Positions 52,390 to 61,791 of a DNA stretch of 64,000 bases are shown here, in pieces. This DNA comes from Paracoccaceae bacterium (GTDB lineage: Bacteria; Pseudomonadota; Alphaproteobacteria; Rhodobacterales; Rhodobacteraceae): assembly GCA_030148005.1 (NCBI GenBank), contig JASBUI010000040.1:84663-148662 (forward strand), given 5' to 3'. Every line of letters begins with the position of its first letter. The first letter of the stretch is position 1. The translations under genes were made by a program, and so were the position numbers. Under the pieces are notes generated by a model. It did no database searches. It was not told the DNA's origin and saw nothing but the letters and a program-made list of their open reading frames with translations.

Positions 52390-54758
52390 TTGGCCCTTGC
52401 GATCAGGTTGGCCATGATCCGAAACGCGCCGGGGATAAGCTTTTCCATCTGATGGTGCAGGATCAGCGCGCAATGAATGTGCTGGCCCTTGCCCAGCGGC
52501 GCAACCAGCAGGGCGCCCTTGTGCGGCTCTTCGCCGGGGTCAGCCATTGCAAGGATCGGCTTGTAATCCGCGCTCCAGCTTTGGGCGAAGTACAGGCCGC
52601 GTTCCTTGTGCCAGCCGCTCCAGTCGTCGGGGCCGATAAGGTTTGGCAGGTTCAGCGCCGGGGCGTCCGGTTCAAGATAGCGGACCTTGGCGTTTTCGTC
52701 CGTGACGCGCCAACGCAAGGACGGCTGGCCGATGCGCAGCGCAAGCGGGGCCAGCGCATCGGGATCCCAGTTGTCCCAAGGGCGGTGATAAAGCGTCACA
52801 AGGTTGCCACCCGCCTTGGCCCAGCGGTGCAGGGCGGGCAATCGCGCGGCAAGGCCATCGCGAAAGCGCAAGGCGAAGATGCCGACGACGATCGTGTCAA
52901 AGCCTGCCAAGGCGCTGTCGCTTGCCAGCGCATCGTCGCCCAGTTCCGTGACGTTCGCCCCCATCGCGGCCAGCCAGTGACCCACACGGTCGCGGCCGCC
53001 GCCGATATATCCAACACGCGCGCTGTCCAGACGGGCATGAAGCACACGCACCGTCAGCTCGGCAGGCAGGGCGCGGGCGCGCGGGGCGATATGGGGTTGC
53101 TCTATCTTGCGAACTGCAAATGCGGGCGCCCCGTCCAGCAAAAGCGGCAGTTTGTATAGCCCCGGCGCGACATCCTCTGGCGCGGTGATCTCAAAGCCGC
53201 CGTCGACCGAAGTGACCTGCCATCCGGGCGGTACGTCAAGTTTTGCCGCCGCGCCCTTGGGGCGCAGGTTGCCCAGATAGACGCGCGCGCTTCGGTTGGC
53301 GGTGGCGATGTTGATCACCGCGTTCATCGGGTCAAGATCCGCCGAAAAGGCGGGAAGGACGACGGGGGGCACTTCCAGCGCGATGCGTGTCTGGGTTGTA
53401 ACGCCATGGTTTGTCAGTCGGGCGATCAGCGCGGGCGCGCGCGGTTCGGCTGGATCATGGCTGGCCGGGTAGGGGTCAAAAAGCGCGGCGCCCGCGCCGA
53501 TGCTCAGGCGGCCATCCTTTTGATGTGCCCATCCCTCTGGCAGGTCCCACGCTATGTCCAGATTGTCCGCCGCGCCCTGATCGGCCTCAACCTCAAGCCG
53601 GGTTTCTGATCCCGGTCGCAGCCAGTCCTCTGAGGCGCGCGCCCGAACGCGCAGTCCGGCGGCGTGCTGGATCACCGTGGCAAGCTGCGCCTCTTTGCGC
53701 TGAAGCCGGTGAATAACCTCATCCCTTGCGTCCTGCGGACAGCGCAGCGCCGCCTCGCCAAGCGCTTCAATGGCTTCACAGGCGGCGCGGGTCACAAGGT
53801 CAAAGTTGGGAAACGACGCGATGGCGCGCTCGCAGGCCTCATTTGCGCGGGCAAGCGGGTGCTTGATCTGCGGCGCGCCGGTGAAATCGGCAAGATCACC
53901 CAGCGTGGCCGGAAGGCCCGATGTCAGCGCTGTGTCGGGGCCCGGTACGCGGGTGTCCGCCAGATGCAGTGGCCAGTCCTGCGAGGCGCCCGGCGGCACC
54001 CAGCGGCCCATGCCTTGGGTCTTGTGATAGGCACGCGACATCTGGCCGATGTTGGCATAGCTCCAGCCGCTGATGGGATCGCATCCCTGGCCCCGGATCA
54101 AAAGCGTCTGGGGCGGCGGCGGCAGATCGTCGTCATAGGCCTGACCGGCGCCGGACCATGCCGGAAGGTACAGTTTTTTGACCTGCCAGACGGGCAGGTC
54201 CGATCCGTCAAAGTCCGGGTCAGCGGCCAGATCCATGACAAGATGCGCCGCTTGCGTCATGGCGCGGTGGTGGCCGTGCTGGCCGGGAATGTTCAGAAAA
54301 GTTGGGCAAAGGATGTCGGGCCTTTCGCTGCGCACGATCTGGACAAAACGGTCCAGCGTGCGCCCCGCGCCCCATTTGTCCAGCGTTTCATCCCCGCTTT
54401 TGGAAAAGCCGAAATCGAAAATGCTGTCGCCGGGGTGTTCGGAAAGCCAGTAAAGGCGCATGGCAAGGGCGTCGGCGGCGCGCTCCATCTCGGCGGTGCG
54501 CAGGGTGCCCAGATCCTCGGTCATTTCGGTGCCGATGTCGTTCTGGCCGCCTTCACCGCGGTTGGCGCAGGCATATGACAGATCAATGCCATCTCGGAAC
54601 CGAAGCGCCGCCAGCATGGCCGAGGTTTCATCGTCGGGATGGGCGCCCGAGTTCATGAAACTGACGACAGAGCGCAGCGGCTGCAAAGCGAACCAAAGGT
54701 CAAGGGTGCGCGGGTGGCGGGCCGATTGGTTCAGGCGTTCAGGATCTGTCAGTGGCAT
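52386..54758 (-). CDS. PIG-L/LmbE family deacetylase with large C-terminal extension
   Basis: The 790-residue protein has an N-terminal PIG-L/LmbE zinc hydrolase domain (about 30-290) with the zinc motif H40-P-D-D-E44 and the histidine motif IPGQHGHHRAM (161-164 region). Enzymes of this family remove acetyl groups from N-acetylglucosamine-containing molecules. The rest includes beta-sandwich-like segments (about 370-540) and a C-terminal Rossmann/GATase-like region (about 560-790) with YIGGGRDRVGHWLAAMG and FDTIVVGIFALRFRDG. No signal peptide is seen. It lies between the ROK regulator (12 bases upstream) and the DMT permease, and divergent from a sugar ABC transporter, so a deacetylation step on an imported N-acetylated sugar is a fair inference. 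Confidence 0.88.
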   Translation of the reverse strand: MPLTDPERLNQSARHPRTLDLWFALQPLRSVVSFMNSGAHPDDETSAMLAALRFRDGIDLSYACANRGEGGQNDIGTEMTEDLGTLRTAEMERAADALAMRLYWLSEHPGDSIFDFGFSKSGDETLDKWGAGRTLDRFVQIVRSERPDILCPTFLNIPGQHGHHRAMTQAAHLVMDLAADPDFDGSDLPVWQVKKLYLPAWSGAGQAYDDDLPPPPQTLLIRGQGCDPISGWSYANIGQMSRAYHKTQGMGRWVPPGASQDWPLHLADTRVPGPDTALTSGLPATLGDLADFTGAPQIKHPLARANEACERAIASFPNFDLVTRAACEAIEALGEAALRCPQDARDEVIHRLQRKEAQLATVIQHAAGLRVRARASEDWLRPGSETRLEVEADQGAADNLDIAWDLPEGWAHQKDGRLSIGAGAALFDPYPASHDPAEPRAPALIARLTNHGVTTQTRIALEVPPVVLPAFSADLDPMNAVINIATANRSARVYLGNLRPKGAAAKLDVPPGWQVTSVDGGFEITAPEDVAPGLYKLPLLLDGAPAFAVRKIEQPHIAPRARALPAELTVRVLHARLDSARVGYIGGGRDRVGHWLAAMGANVTELGDDALASDSALAGFDTIVVGIFALRFRDGLAARLPALHRWAKAGGNLVTLYHRPWDNWDPDALAPLALRIGQPSLRWRVTDENAKVRYLEPDAPALNLPNLIGPDDWSGWHKERGLYFAQSWSADYKPILAMADPGEEPHKGALLVAPLGKGQHIHCALILHHQMEKLIPGAFRIMANLIARAK

Positions 54759-54770
54759 GATGCGTTCCGG

Positions 54771-55943
54771 TCAGGCAGCGGCGATTTGGGGCGTGAAAGA
54801 TTGGTTTATGACCAGCGCTGCTGCGCCAAGGGCGGCGGTCATTCGCCCCGATGCCCCGCGCAAAAGGCGCGGCGTTTGCCGGTCGGGCCGGTTGGATACC
54901 GATTGTCCCGAAAGGGCGGCGTTTTCGATCAGATCATCCAGGATCGCCTCTGGCATGGCGCCGCCCAGAATGATCGCTTGCGGATCAAAGAGGTTCTCGA
55001 TCGTCGTCAGGGCATAGCCCAGCGGCGCGCGTGCCCGGGCAAGCCAGTCGAAAAGCTCTGGGCATTGGTCCTGAAAATGGCGGTCCAGATCGGCGATGCT
55101 GCCTGCGGTGATGCCATGGCGTTTTAGGTGTCTTTGCGCCGAAAGCCGGCTGACAAGCTGTTCCAGCGCGACCGGGCCATCGGGGCCGGGAACCGGGATA
55201 TGGCCGATTTCGCCTGCGTTGCCAAAGGCGCCGCGTATCAGCCTCCCCTGGCTGACAAGGCCAAGGCCAAGGCCCGCGCCGAAATACAGAAATGCATATG
55301 TTTCAAGCTCTTGCGCGGCGCCTGACACACGCTCGGCCATGGCGGTCGCATTGGCGTCGTTTTCGACGTAGACGGCCAGATCCAGACCTTGGGCAAACCA
55401 GCTTGCCGCGTCCAACTGGTGCCAGCCGGGCAGCTCTGAACCTGCATCGGCAAGCCCGGTCTGTCCAAATGGCCCGGGCAGAACAAGCCCTGCGCCCAAA
55501 AGCCGCTCGGCCCGGACGCCGGTTTCGGCCAGCGCGGCGTCCCGAAGGGCCACAACGTGGTCGCGCACCCAAGCGGGGTCTGGCTTTTCCAAAGGCTCGC
55601 GCCGGGCGAAAAGCGTCTTTCCTTCAAGATCAAGAAGGGCGGCGAAAATAGCATCGGGGCGAATTTCGACGCCAAAGGCATGTGCGCCACCGGGGTTAAG
55701 CGCATATTGCACCGCCGGAAGCCCGCGCCCGGCCGAAAGGCGGCCGTCTTCGCGCAGGAAACCGTCGTCCAGCAAATCGGCGATGATGTTCGAAACAGCC
55801 TGCGTGCTAAGCCCCGAAGCGCGGGCAATCTGGGCGCGCCCCATCGGGCCCGTCGTCTTGATGTGGCCAAGCACAACCTGACGGTTGTGGCTGCGTGAGC
55901 GGCCGGCGTTTGCGCCGACGATGGGTTGCAGTTTTTCGTTCAT
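54771..55943 (-). CDS. ROK-family transcriptional repressor
   Basis: The 390-residue protein has an N-terminal winged helix-turn-helix (RAQIARASGLSTQAVSNIIADLLDDGF, about 35-62) and a ROK sugar-binding domain with VYVENDANATAMAE (near 188-201), YFGAGLGLGLV (near 218) and the glucose-type site GNAGEIGHIPV (near 236-246). The usual ROK zinc site CxCGxxGC is absent where expected (the sequence goes directly to PDGPVALEQLVS), so it lacks the cysteine cluster. It is divergent from the ABC operon at 56058 with a symmetric repeat between them, and probably responds to the imported sugar. Confidence 0.9.
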   Translation of the reverse strand: MNEKLQPIVGANAGRSRSHNRQVVLGHIKTTGPMGRAQIARASGLSTQAVSNIIADLLDDGFLREDGRLSAGRGLPAVQYALNPGGAHAFGVEIRPDAIFAALLDLEGKTLFARREPLEKPDPAWVRDHVVALRDAALAETGVRAERLLGAGLVLPGPFGQTGLADAGSELPGWHQLDAASWFAQGLDLAVYVENDANATAMAERVSGAAQELETYAFLYFGAGLGLGLVSQGRLIRGAFGNAGEIGHIPVPGPDGPVALEQLVSRLSAQRHLKRHGITAGSIADLDRHFQDQCPELFDWLARARAPLGYALTTIENLFDPQAIILGGAMPEAILDDLIENAALSGQSVSNRPDRQTPRLLRGASGRMTAALGAAALVINQSFTPQIAAA

Positions 55944-55952
55944 ATCCTGCCA

Positions 55953-55992
55953 TTAACTCAACTTACTTGAAAGTTCAACTTACTTGAGTTAA
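55953..55992. promoter_or_regulatory. ROK-type operator: tandem 13-base repeats inside an inverted repeat
   Basis: TCAACTTACTTGA occurs twice (55958-55970 and 55975-55987, 17-base period), and TTAACTCAA (55953-55961) is the exact inverse of TTGAGTTAA (55984-55992). The block lies between the divergent ROK gene and the ABC operon, in a position to control both. Confidence 0.7.
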
Positions 55993-56057
55993 CCCTTGAT
56001 CACCAAGGGGCGCCAAGCCTTGAAAAGAGGCTGGCGGGACAACAGGGAGTCTGCATT

Positions 56058-57320
56058 ATGTCTATCAAGAAACTAAAGGGCTGGGCGCTGGCAACTGCCG
56101 CTGGCGCGGCCACGATGTTCGCCTCGGCCGCGCATGCGGTAGAGATTGAGTACTGGCAGTATTTCTTTGACGCGCGTGTGACCGCGATGGAAAAGCTGAT
56201 CGCCAATTTCGAGGCGTCAAATCCTGACATCACGGTCAAGATGACGACCTTTCCATACGCCGACTACCGCACCAAGGTCGCCGCCGCTATTCCGGCGGGC
56301 GAGGGCCCGGATGTGGTTCAGCTTTTCTATGGCTGGCTGAACGACTATGTCGAGGCGCAGCTGATCCAGCCGCTTCCGGCCGATGTCTTTGCGCCCGCGC
56401 AGATCGAGGCCGATTTCTTCCCGATGGTTCAGGCGATGCGCGCCGGCGACAACTATTGGGCGCTTCCCACGGCCGTGCGTTCACTTTCGCTTTTCTACAA
56501 TGAGCGTCTTTTTGAAGAGGCAGGGATCACCGAGCCTCCGAAAACGCTTGATGAGATGGTCGCGGCTGCCAAGAAGCTGACTAAGCGTGATGGCGCCGGC
56601 AACCTGACACAGGTTGGCATCACCGCTGGCATGAACGCGCAGGATCACCACTGGTTCCGCGAAGTTCTGGTGCGCCAGTTCGGAGGCGATCCTTACTTGG
56701 ACGACTACAAGACCGTCAATTACAACAGCGATGCAGGCCGCAAGGCGCTGGATTTCTATACAGGTCTTGTGAAAAAGGATGAGGTCACCGCCTTTGGGTT
56801 CATGGATGAGCCGCAGGCCGCTTTCAAAGCGGGCCGGGCGGGCATGCATATCGACGGCTCTTTCCGCATCGGATCGCTTAAAAAGACACGCGGCCTGAAG
56901 TGGGGCGTGACAGAGCTTCCTGCGGGGCCGGATGGTACAAGGTCGAACTATTCCTCGTACTGGGTGAACGCGATCACGACCAAGGCCGAGGGCGAAAAGT
57001 ACGATGCTGCGGTAAAGTTCATGCAATATGTCACCTCGGATGAGGCAATGCAGATCTGGCTGGATGTGGTTGGCGAATTGCCCGCCAAACCATCGGTCGG
57101 AATGACGGATGCCAACGCCAATGACCCTGTCTTTGGTCCCTTCATCCGCGGGCTGGCCTATGCGCATACCACCAAGTTCGTGAATGAAAGCGCTCAGCGT
57201 CAGGTCTTGATGGACATGGTTCAGCGCGTCGACATTCAGGGCCAGTCGGTTGCCGACAGCCTGACCGAAGCGGCCGCCGCCGAGCAAAAGTTGCTTGACG
57301 ACTACTACGCGTCGAACTGA
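56058..57320 (+). CDS. sugar ABC transporter periplasmic binding protein (family 1)
   Basis: The 420-residue protein has a signal peptide (to AHAVEI near residue 28) and the family-1 extracellular solute-binding fold seen in maltose/glycerol-3-phosphate-type binders: EYWQYFFDARVTAMEKLIANFE, GEGPDVVQLFYGW (near 80), ALPTAVRSLSLFYNERLFEEAG (near 135) and AFKAGRAGMHIDG (near 255). It begins the operon under the ROK operator. A GC-rich stem-loop follows. The ligand is likely an oligosaccharide, polyol or amino sugar; it cannot be read further. Confidence 0.9.
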   Translation: MSIKKLKGWALATAAGAATMFASAAHAVEIEYWQYFFDARVTAMEKLIANFEASNPDITVKMTTFPYADYRTKVAAAIPAGEGPDVVQLFYGWLNDYVEAQLIQPLPADVFAPAQIEADFFPMVQAMRAGDNYWALPTAVRSLSLFYNERLFEEAGITEPPKTLDEMVAAAKKLTKRDGAGNLTQVGITAGMNAQDHHWFREVLVRQFGGDPYLDDYKTVNYNSDAGRKALDFYTGLVKKDEVTAFGFMDEPQAAFKAGRAGMHIDGSFRIGSLKKTRGLKWGVTELPAGPDGTRSNYSSYWVNAITTKAEGEKYDAAVKFMQYVTSDEAMQIWLDVVGELPAKPSVGMTDANANDPVFGPFIRGLAYAHTTKFVNESAQRQVLMDMVQRVDIQGQSVADSLTEAAAAEQKLLDDYYASN

Positions 57321-57331
57321 ACCTTGGATCG

Positions 57332-57354
57332 GCCCCGGGTGCATTGCCCGGGGC
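57332..57354 (+). terminator. GC-rich stem-loop after the sugar-binding protein gene
   Basis: GCCCCGGG (57332-57339) pairs with CCCGGGGC (57347-57354) around a seven-base loop without a T-tract. It probably limits 3'-end decay or read-through so the binding protein is made in excess. Confidence 0.65.
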
Positions 57355-57407
57355 TGGCCCATGCGCCAGTAAACCCGTTCACCCGACCGTAAATCAGCAG
57401 GGGCGGC

Positions 57408-58295
57408 ATGTATAACAACCTCTCGATCCGGCAAAAACAGATCGTCTGGGCCTGGGCGTTTCTGGCCATCCCGGTGCTGTTTTATGTCGTGATCCGCTTC
57501 TACCCCACGGCCAACGCGATCCTGATCAGTTTTCAGAACTGGAACCTTCTGGGCAGCAGAACATGGGCGGGGGCAGAGAACTATATCAAGCTTTTCAACG
57601 ATCCGGTCTTTTGGCAGGTCTTTCGCAATACCTTTGTCTACCTGCTGCTTGGAACGCCGATCAGCCTCGTGATCTCGTTCATCATCGCCTACCACCTTGA
57701 TCAGCTGCGCTTTATGCATGGCTTTCTGCGGATGCTGTATTTCCTTCCCTTCATGACCTCTGCGGTGGCCATGGCTTGGGTGTGGCGCTGGTTCTACCAG
57801 CCGGTTCCGATCGGGCTTTTCAACAACTTCCTTGCTTCGGTCGGCATTCCCCAGGTCGAGTTTTTGCGCTCGACGACCAATGCTTTGCCATCGGTTCTTG
57901 CGCCTGCTGTCTGGGCCGGGCTTGGGTTTCAGATCATCATCTTCATGGCCGGGCTTCGCGCCATACCGCGAAGCTATTATGAGGCCGCGCGCATCGATGG
58001 GGTGTCCACCTGGACCGTGCTTTGGGAAATCACCCTGCCGCTTCTCAAACCGACGATCGTCTTCATCGTCGTCTTCTCATCGATCGGCTTCCTGCGAATT
58101 TTCGATCATGTGTTCAACATGACAACCAACGATCCGGGCGGCCCGCTCAACTCGACAGAGCCGCTGGTCCTGATGATCTATGATACGGCCTTCAACGGGT
58201 TCGATATGGGCTATGCCGCCGCCCAGACGGTCGTTCTGTTTGTCGTTCTTCTGCTGGTCAGCTTGCTTCAGCTGCGTATTCTGAGGGACCGCTGA
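57408..58295 (+). CDS. sugar ABC transporter permease (MalF/UgpA type)
   Basis: The 295-residue protein has six membrane helices and the coupling loop YYEAARIDGVSTWTVLWEITLP (near 189-210). It pairs with the next permease. AGGGGCGG precedes the ATG, and its stop overlaps the next start (TGATG). Confidence 0.93.
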   Translation: MYNNLSIRQKQIVWAWAFLAIPVLFYVVIRFYPTANAILISFQNWNLLGSRTWAGAENYIKLFNDPVFWQVFRNTFVYLLLGTPISLVISFIIAYHLDQLRFMHGFLRMLYFLPFMTSAVAMAWVWRWFYQPVPIGLFNNFLASVGIPQVEFLRSTTNALPSVLAPAVWAGLGFQIIIFMAGLRAIPRSYYEAARIDGVSTWTVLWEITLPLLKPTIVFIVVFSSIGFLRIFDHVFNMTTNDPGGPLNSTEPLVLMIYDTAFNGFDMGYAAAQTVVLFVVLLLVSLLQLRILRDR

Positions 58296-59173
58296 TGGCC
58301 GCCGTTGACACAATTCGCCCGACCGCGAACGCGGTTCTGACCACACAGGCGCCCAAGAAACCGGCCAATATGGGCCAGATCATCCGCTGGCTCCTGCTTT
58401 TTGCAGGCGGCATTCTGATGGTGATGCCCATAGCCTATATGCTTTCGACCTCGCTCAAATGGCCGCATGAGGTTTACAACGTCAACCTCATCCCGGTTGA
58501 GCCGACGATCGAGAACTACACCTATGTTCTTGAGGACGGACGATTTTTCGGCTGGTTCATCAACTCGCTGATCATTGCCATTGCCACGACGATCTCCAAC
58601 ATCCTGTTCGACAGCCTTGTCGGCTATACGCTGTGCAAGTTTCGCTTTCCGGGCCGCTACATCGTCTTCATTGCAATCTTGTCAACGCTGATGATCCCCA
58701 CCGAAATGCTGGTCATCCCCTGGTATCTGATGAGCCAGCAATTTGGCTGGCTCGATAGCTACTGGGGCATCATGTTCCCCGGCATGATGACGGCCTTCGG
58801 GACTTTCTTGATGAAACAGTTCTTTGAAACCGTGCCGGACGATTTCATCGAAGCGGCCCGCATCGACGGTCTTAATGAGCTTCAGATCTGGTGGACGGTC
58901 GCGATGCCGCTGGTCAAGCCAGCCCTGGCCGCCCTTGCCATCTTCGTCTTCCTTGGCAACTGGACCGCCTTCATCTGGCCGCTCATCGTCACCAACTCGG
59001 TCGAGATGTACACGCTGCCGGTGGGGCTTTCCTCCTTTGGTGATGAGGCCGATGTCGCGTGGGAGCTGATCATGACCGGCGCTGCCATCTCCACGCTACC
59101 GACGCTGGTTGTCTTTCTCATCTTCCAGCGTTTCATCATCCGCGGTGTCGTAATGGCGGGGCTTAAGGGATGA
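58295..59173 (+). CDS. sugar ABC transporter permease (MalG/UgpE type)
   Basis: The 292-residue protein has six helices after a hydrophilic N-terminal tail and the coupling loop FIEAARIDGLNELQIWWTVAMP (near 187-208), as in the MalG branch. It overlaps the first permease gene and precedes the lyase-like gene by about 76 bases. Confidence 0.93.
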   Translation: MAAVDTIRPTANAVLTTQAPKKPANMGQIIRWLLLFAGGILMVMPIAYMLSTSLKWPHEVYNVNLIPVEPTIENYTYVLEDGRFFGWFINSLIIAIATTISNILFDSLVGYTLCKFRFPGRYIVFIAILSTLMIPTEMLVIPWYLMSQQFGWLDSYWGIMFPGMMTAFGTFLMKQFFETVPDDFIEAARIDGLNELQIWWTVAMPLVKPALAALAIFVFLGNWTAFIWPLIVTNSVEMYTLPVGLSSFGDEADVAWELIMTGAAISTLPTLVVFLIFQRFIIRGVVMAGLKG

Positions 59174-59249
59174 TGGCGATCACCTCTTCTTCTTTGTGGG
59201 GAAAATATCCCCGCCGGAGGCTTTGCAACAGGGCCAGAGGCGCAAGGCA

Positions 59250-60734
59250 ATGACTGATCAGCCGGGCTTTCCAGATGCAACCTATAAGGACACCGTCCTT
59301 GCGCCGCTCTTTGAGGGGGTAAAGACGCATTTTGCCGCTCACATGGGCGCGATTAACCGGGCGCATCTTGTGATGCTCAAGGACCGCGCGATCCTGACGG
59401 GCGATCAGGCGCGCGCCATTGCCAATGCCTTGGCGGATATCGACGCCCAGACCGATATCGCCGCGCTGCGCTACACCGGCGAGCATGAAGACTATTTCTT
59501 TCTGGTCGAGGCAGAGCTTCGCCGCCGATTGGGCGATCTGGGGGGCATGCTTCACACCGCGCGTTCGCGCAATGACATGGATCACACCGTCTTCAAGATG
59601 GGCTTGCGGTCGCGCGCGCAGGCGCTTCAGGGGGCGCTTCTTGATCTGGCCGGGCGACTGATCGCCAAGGGCCGGGCCGAGCGTGATACGCTGATCGTGG
59701 CCTATACCCACGGCCAGCCTGCTCAGCCCTCGACCTTTGGTCACTACCTTGGCGCGGTGATCGAGGTGGCGCTACGCGATGCGGCGCGCCTTGGCGGGGC
59801 AATCGATGATCTTGATCACTGCCCGATGGGGGCGGCGGCGATTACCACCTCTGGCTTTGACATTGACCGGGCGCAGATGGCGGGGCTTCTTGGGTTCTCG
59901 GCGCCGCTGACAAATTCTTACGGCTGCATTGCGTCGGTGGATTACATCACCGGGCTTTATTCAGCGGTAAAGCTGGTGTTCCTGCATCTTGGGCGCGTCA
60001 TACAGGACCTTGCCTTCTGGTCCTCATTCGAGGTGGGTCAGCTTTATGTGCCCGACAGCCTTGTCCAGATAAGCTCTATCATGCCGCAAAAGCGCAACCC
60101 TGTGCCGATCGAGCATATGCGCCATCTGGCAAGCGTGACGGCGGGGCGCTGCGACATGGTGATCAATACCATGCACAACACGCCCTTCACGGATATGAAC
60201 GACAGCGAGGGCGAGGTTCAGGTCGCCGGATATTCCGCTTTTGAAAGTGGCGGGCGTGTTCTGGCGCTGATGTCGGCCTTTCTTCCGGCAACGTCGATCA
60301 ACAAGGATAGGGTTGCGGCAAACACCGATGCCGCCTGCATCACGATCACCGAGCTGGCCGATACACTGGTGCGCGAAGGCGGGCTTAGCTTTCGCGCGGC
60401 CCATGAAGTGGCCGCCGCCACCGCGCGGGCGGTCATTGCAAGGGGCGTGCCCTTGGGCCGGGGCTATGACGATTTCTGCACTGCCTTTGGCGATCTGATC
60501 GGATCGCCGCCGCCGCTGGATGCTGCGGCCTATACCCATGCGGTTTCGGCGCGCGCGTTTGTCGACAAGCGCGACCGCACCGGCGGGCCGGCCCCGCAGG
60601 CGCTGGATCAAGCTTATGAGCAGTATCAGGCAACGGCCGATCTTCTGTCCGGCAAACTTGCGGCACATTCAACGCGTCAGGCCAAGGCGGCCGAGACGCT
60701 CAAGTCGGCTTTTGCCGCCCTTCTGGAGACGTGA
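59250..60734 (+). CDS. argininosuccinate-lyase-like enzyme (fumarase/aspartase superfamily)
   Basis: The 494-residue protein keeps the superfamily motifs: LHTARSRNDMDHTV (about 101-114), the T153-H154 region in YTHGQPAQPSTFGHYLG, and the flexible catalytic loop QISSIMPQKRNPVP (about 273-286, with the serine that acts as base and K281). Compared with true ArgH, the usual HTGRSRNDQ and THLQRAQP are changed to HTARSRNDM and THGQPAQP, so the substrate probably differs. These enzymes split an N- or O-succinyl compound and release fumarate. Its place inside a sugar ABC operon makes a sugar-linked aspartyl or succinyl compound a candidate. Start ATG at 59250. A role as ArgH cannot be ruled out. Confidence 0.82.
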   Translation: MTDQPGFPDATYKDTVLAPLFEGVKTHFAAHMGAINRAHLVMLKDRAILTGDQARAIANALADIDAQTDIAALRYTGEHEDYFFLVEAELRRRLGDLGGMLHTARSRNDMDHTVFKMGLRSRAQALQGALLDLAGRLIAKGRAERDTLIVAYTHGQPAQPSTFGHYLGAVIEVALRDAARLGGAIDDLDHCPMGAAAITTSGFDIDRAQMAGLLGFSAPLTNSYGCIASVDYITGLYSAVKLVFLHLGRVIQDLAFWSSFEVGQLYVPDSLVQISSIMPQKRNPVPIEHMRHLASVTAGRCDMVINTMHNTPFTDMNDSEGEVQVAGYSAFESGGRVLALMSAFLPATSINKDRVAANTDAACITITELADTLVREGGLSFRAAHEVAAATARAVIARGVPLGRGYDDFCTAFGDLIGSPPPLDAAAYTHAVSARAFVDKRDRTGGPAPQALDQAYEQYQATADLLSGKLAAHSTRQAKAAETLKSAFAALLET

Positions 60735-60735
60735 A

Positions 60736-61791
60736 TTGGCAAATCTGACGCTTCGCAACCTGGTCAAGACCTATGACAAGACAGAGGTTCTGCACGGGAT
60801 AGACCTTGAGGTTCAGGATGGTGAGTTCGTGGTCTTTGTCGGGCCATCGGGCTGCGGCAAATCCACGACGCTGCGGCTGATTGCCGGGCTGGAAGAGGTC
60901 AGCGCAGGCACGATCGAGATCGCCGGGCGCATGGTCAACAACCTTGAACCCAAGCACCGCGATATCGCCATGGTGTTCCAGAACTACGCGATCTACCCGC
61001 ATATGAGCGTGCGCAAGAACATCGGTTTTGGCCTGCGGACCGCGAAGATGAGCAAGGCCGACAAAGAGGCGCGGATTGACGAGGTGGCGGGCATTCTGGA
61101 TATGACCGATCTGCTGGAGCGCAAGCCAAACCAGCTTTCGGGCGGCCAGCGTCAGCGCGTTGCCATCGGCCGGGCGATGGTGCGCGATCCGGCGGTCTTT
61201 CTGTTTGATGAGCCGCTCAGCAATCTGGATGCACAACTACGCACGCAGATGCGGCTTGAGATCAAGAAGCTGCACCAAAGGGTTGGAAACACAATCGTTT
61301 TCGTGACGCACGATCAGGTCGAGGCGATGACCATGGCCGACCGGATCGTCATCATGAAGGATGGCTATATCCAACAGGTCGGAACCCCGTCCGAGGTCTA
61401 TCACAAGCCGGCCAACACCTTTGTTGCGCGCTTTATCGGCGCGCCTTCGATGAACATGCTGCCGGGTAAATCCGCGCATGGCGGTGTCGATCTTCAGATC
61501 GGAACCCGCGCGCCCGTCAAATCAAGCGCCAAGGCGGAGCAAAGTGTTGTCTTGGGCGTGCGGCCCGATGATCTGACGCCGGTCGATGACAATCCGCTGA
61601 TCGAAGGCGTGGTGACCGTGCTTGAACCCTTGGGGCCAGAGACGCTGATCTATGTCGACACAGCCTATGGCGAGATCATCGCCAAGGCCGACGGGCGCAA
61701 TCCGCCCGGTGTCGGCTCGACCGTGCGGCTGGGCGCGGCGGCGCAGAACCTGCATGTCTTTGATGCCGAAACAGGTGTTGCTTTGTCGTGA
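60736..61791 (+). CDS. sugar ABC transporter ATPase (UgpC/MsmX type)
   Basis: The 351-residue ATPase has Walker A GPSGCGKST (about 36-44), Q-loop MVFQNYAIYPHM (near 80), signature LSGGQRQRVAIGR (near 135), Walker B VFLFDEPLSNLDA (near 155), the switch histidine in VTHDQVEAMT and a C-terminal TOBE-type domain. Family homology begins at a TTG start (60736), two bases after the lyase stop. It overlaps the kinase gene by four bases. Confidence 0.92.
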   Translation: MANLTLRNLVKTYDKTEVLHGIDLEVQDGEFVVFVGPSGCGKSTTLRLIAGLEEVSAGTIEIAGRMVNNLEPKHRDIAMVFQNYAIYPHMSVRKNIGFGLRTAKMSKADKEARIDEVAGILDMTDLLERKPNQLSGGQRQRVAIGRAMVRDPAVFLFDEPLSNLDAQLRTQMRLEIKKLHQRVGNTIVFVTHDQVEAMTMADRIVIMKDGYIQQVGTPSEVYHKPANTFVARFIGAPSMNMLPGKSAHGGVDLQIGTRAPVKSSAKAEQSVVLGVRPDDLTPVDDNPLIEGVVTVLEPLGPETLIYVDTAYGEIIAKADGRNPPGVGSTVRLGAAAQNLHVFDAETGVALS

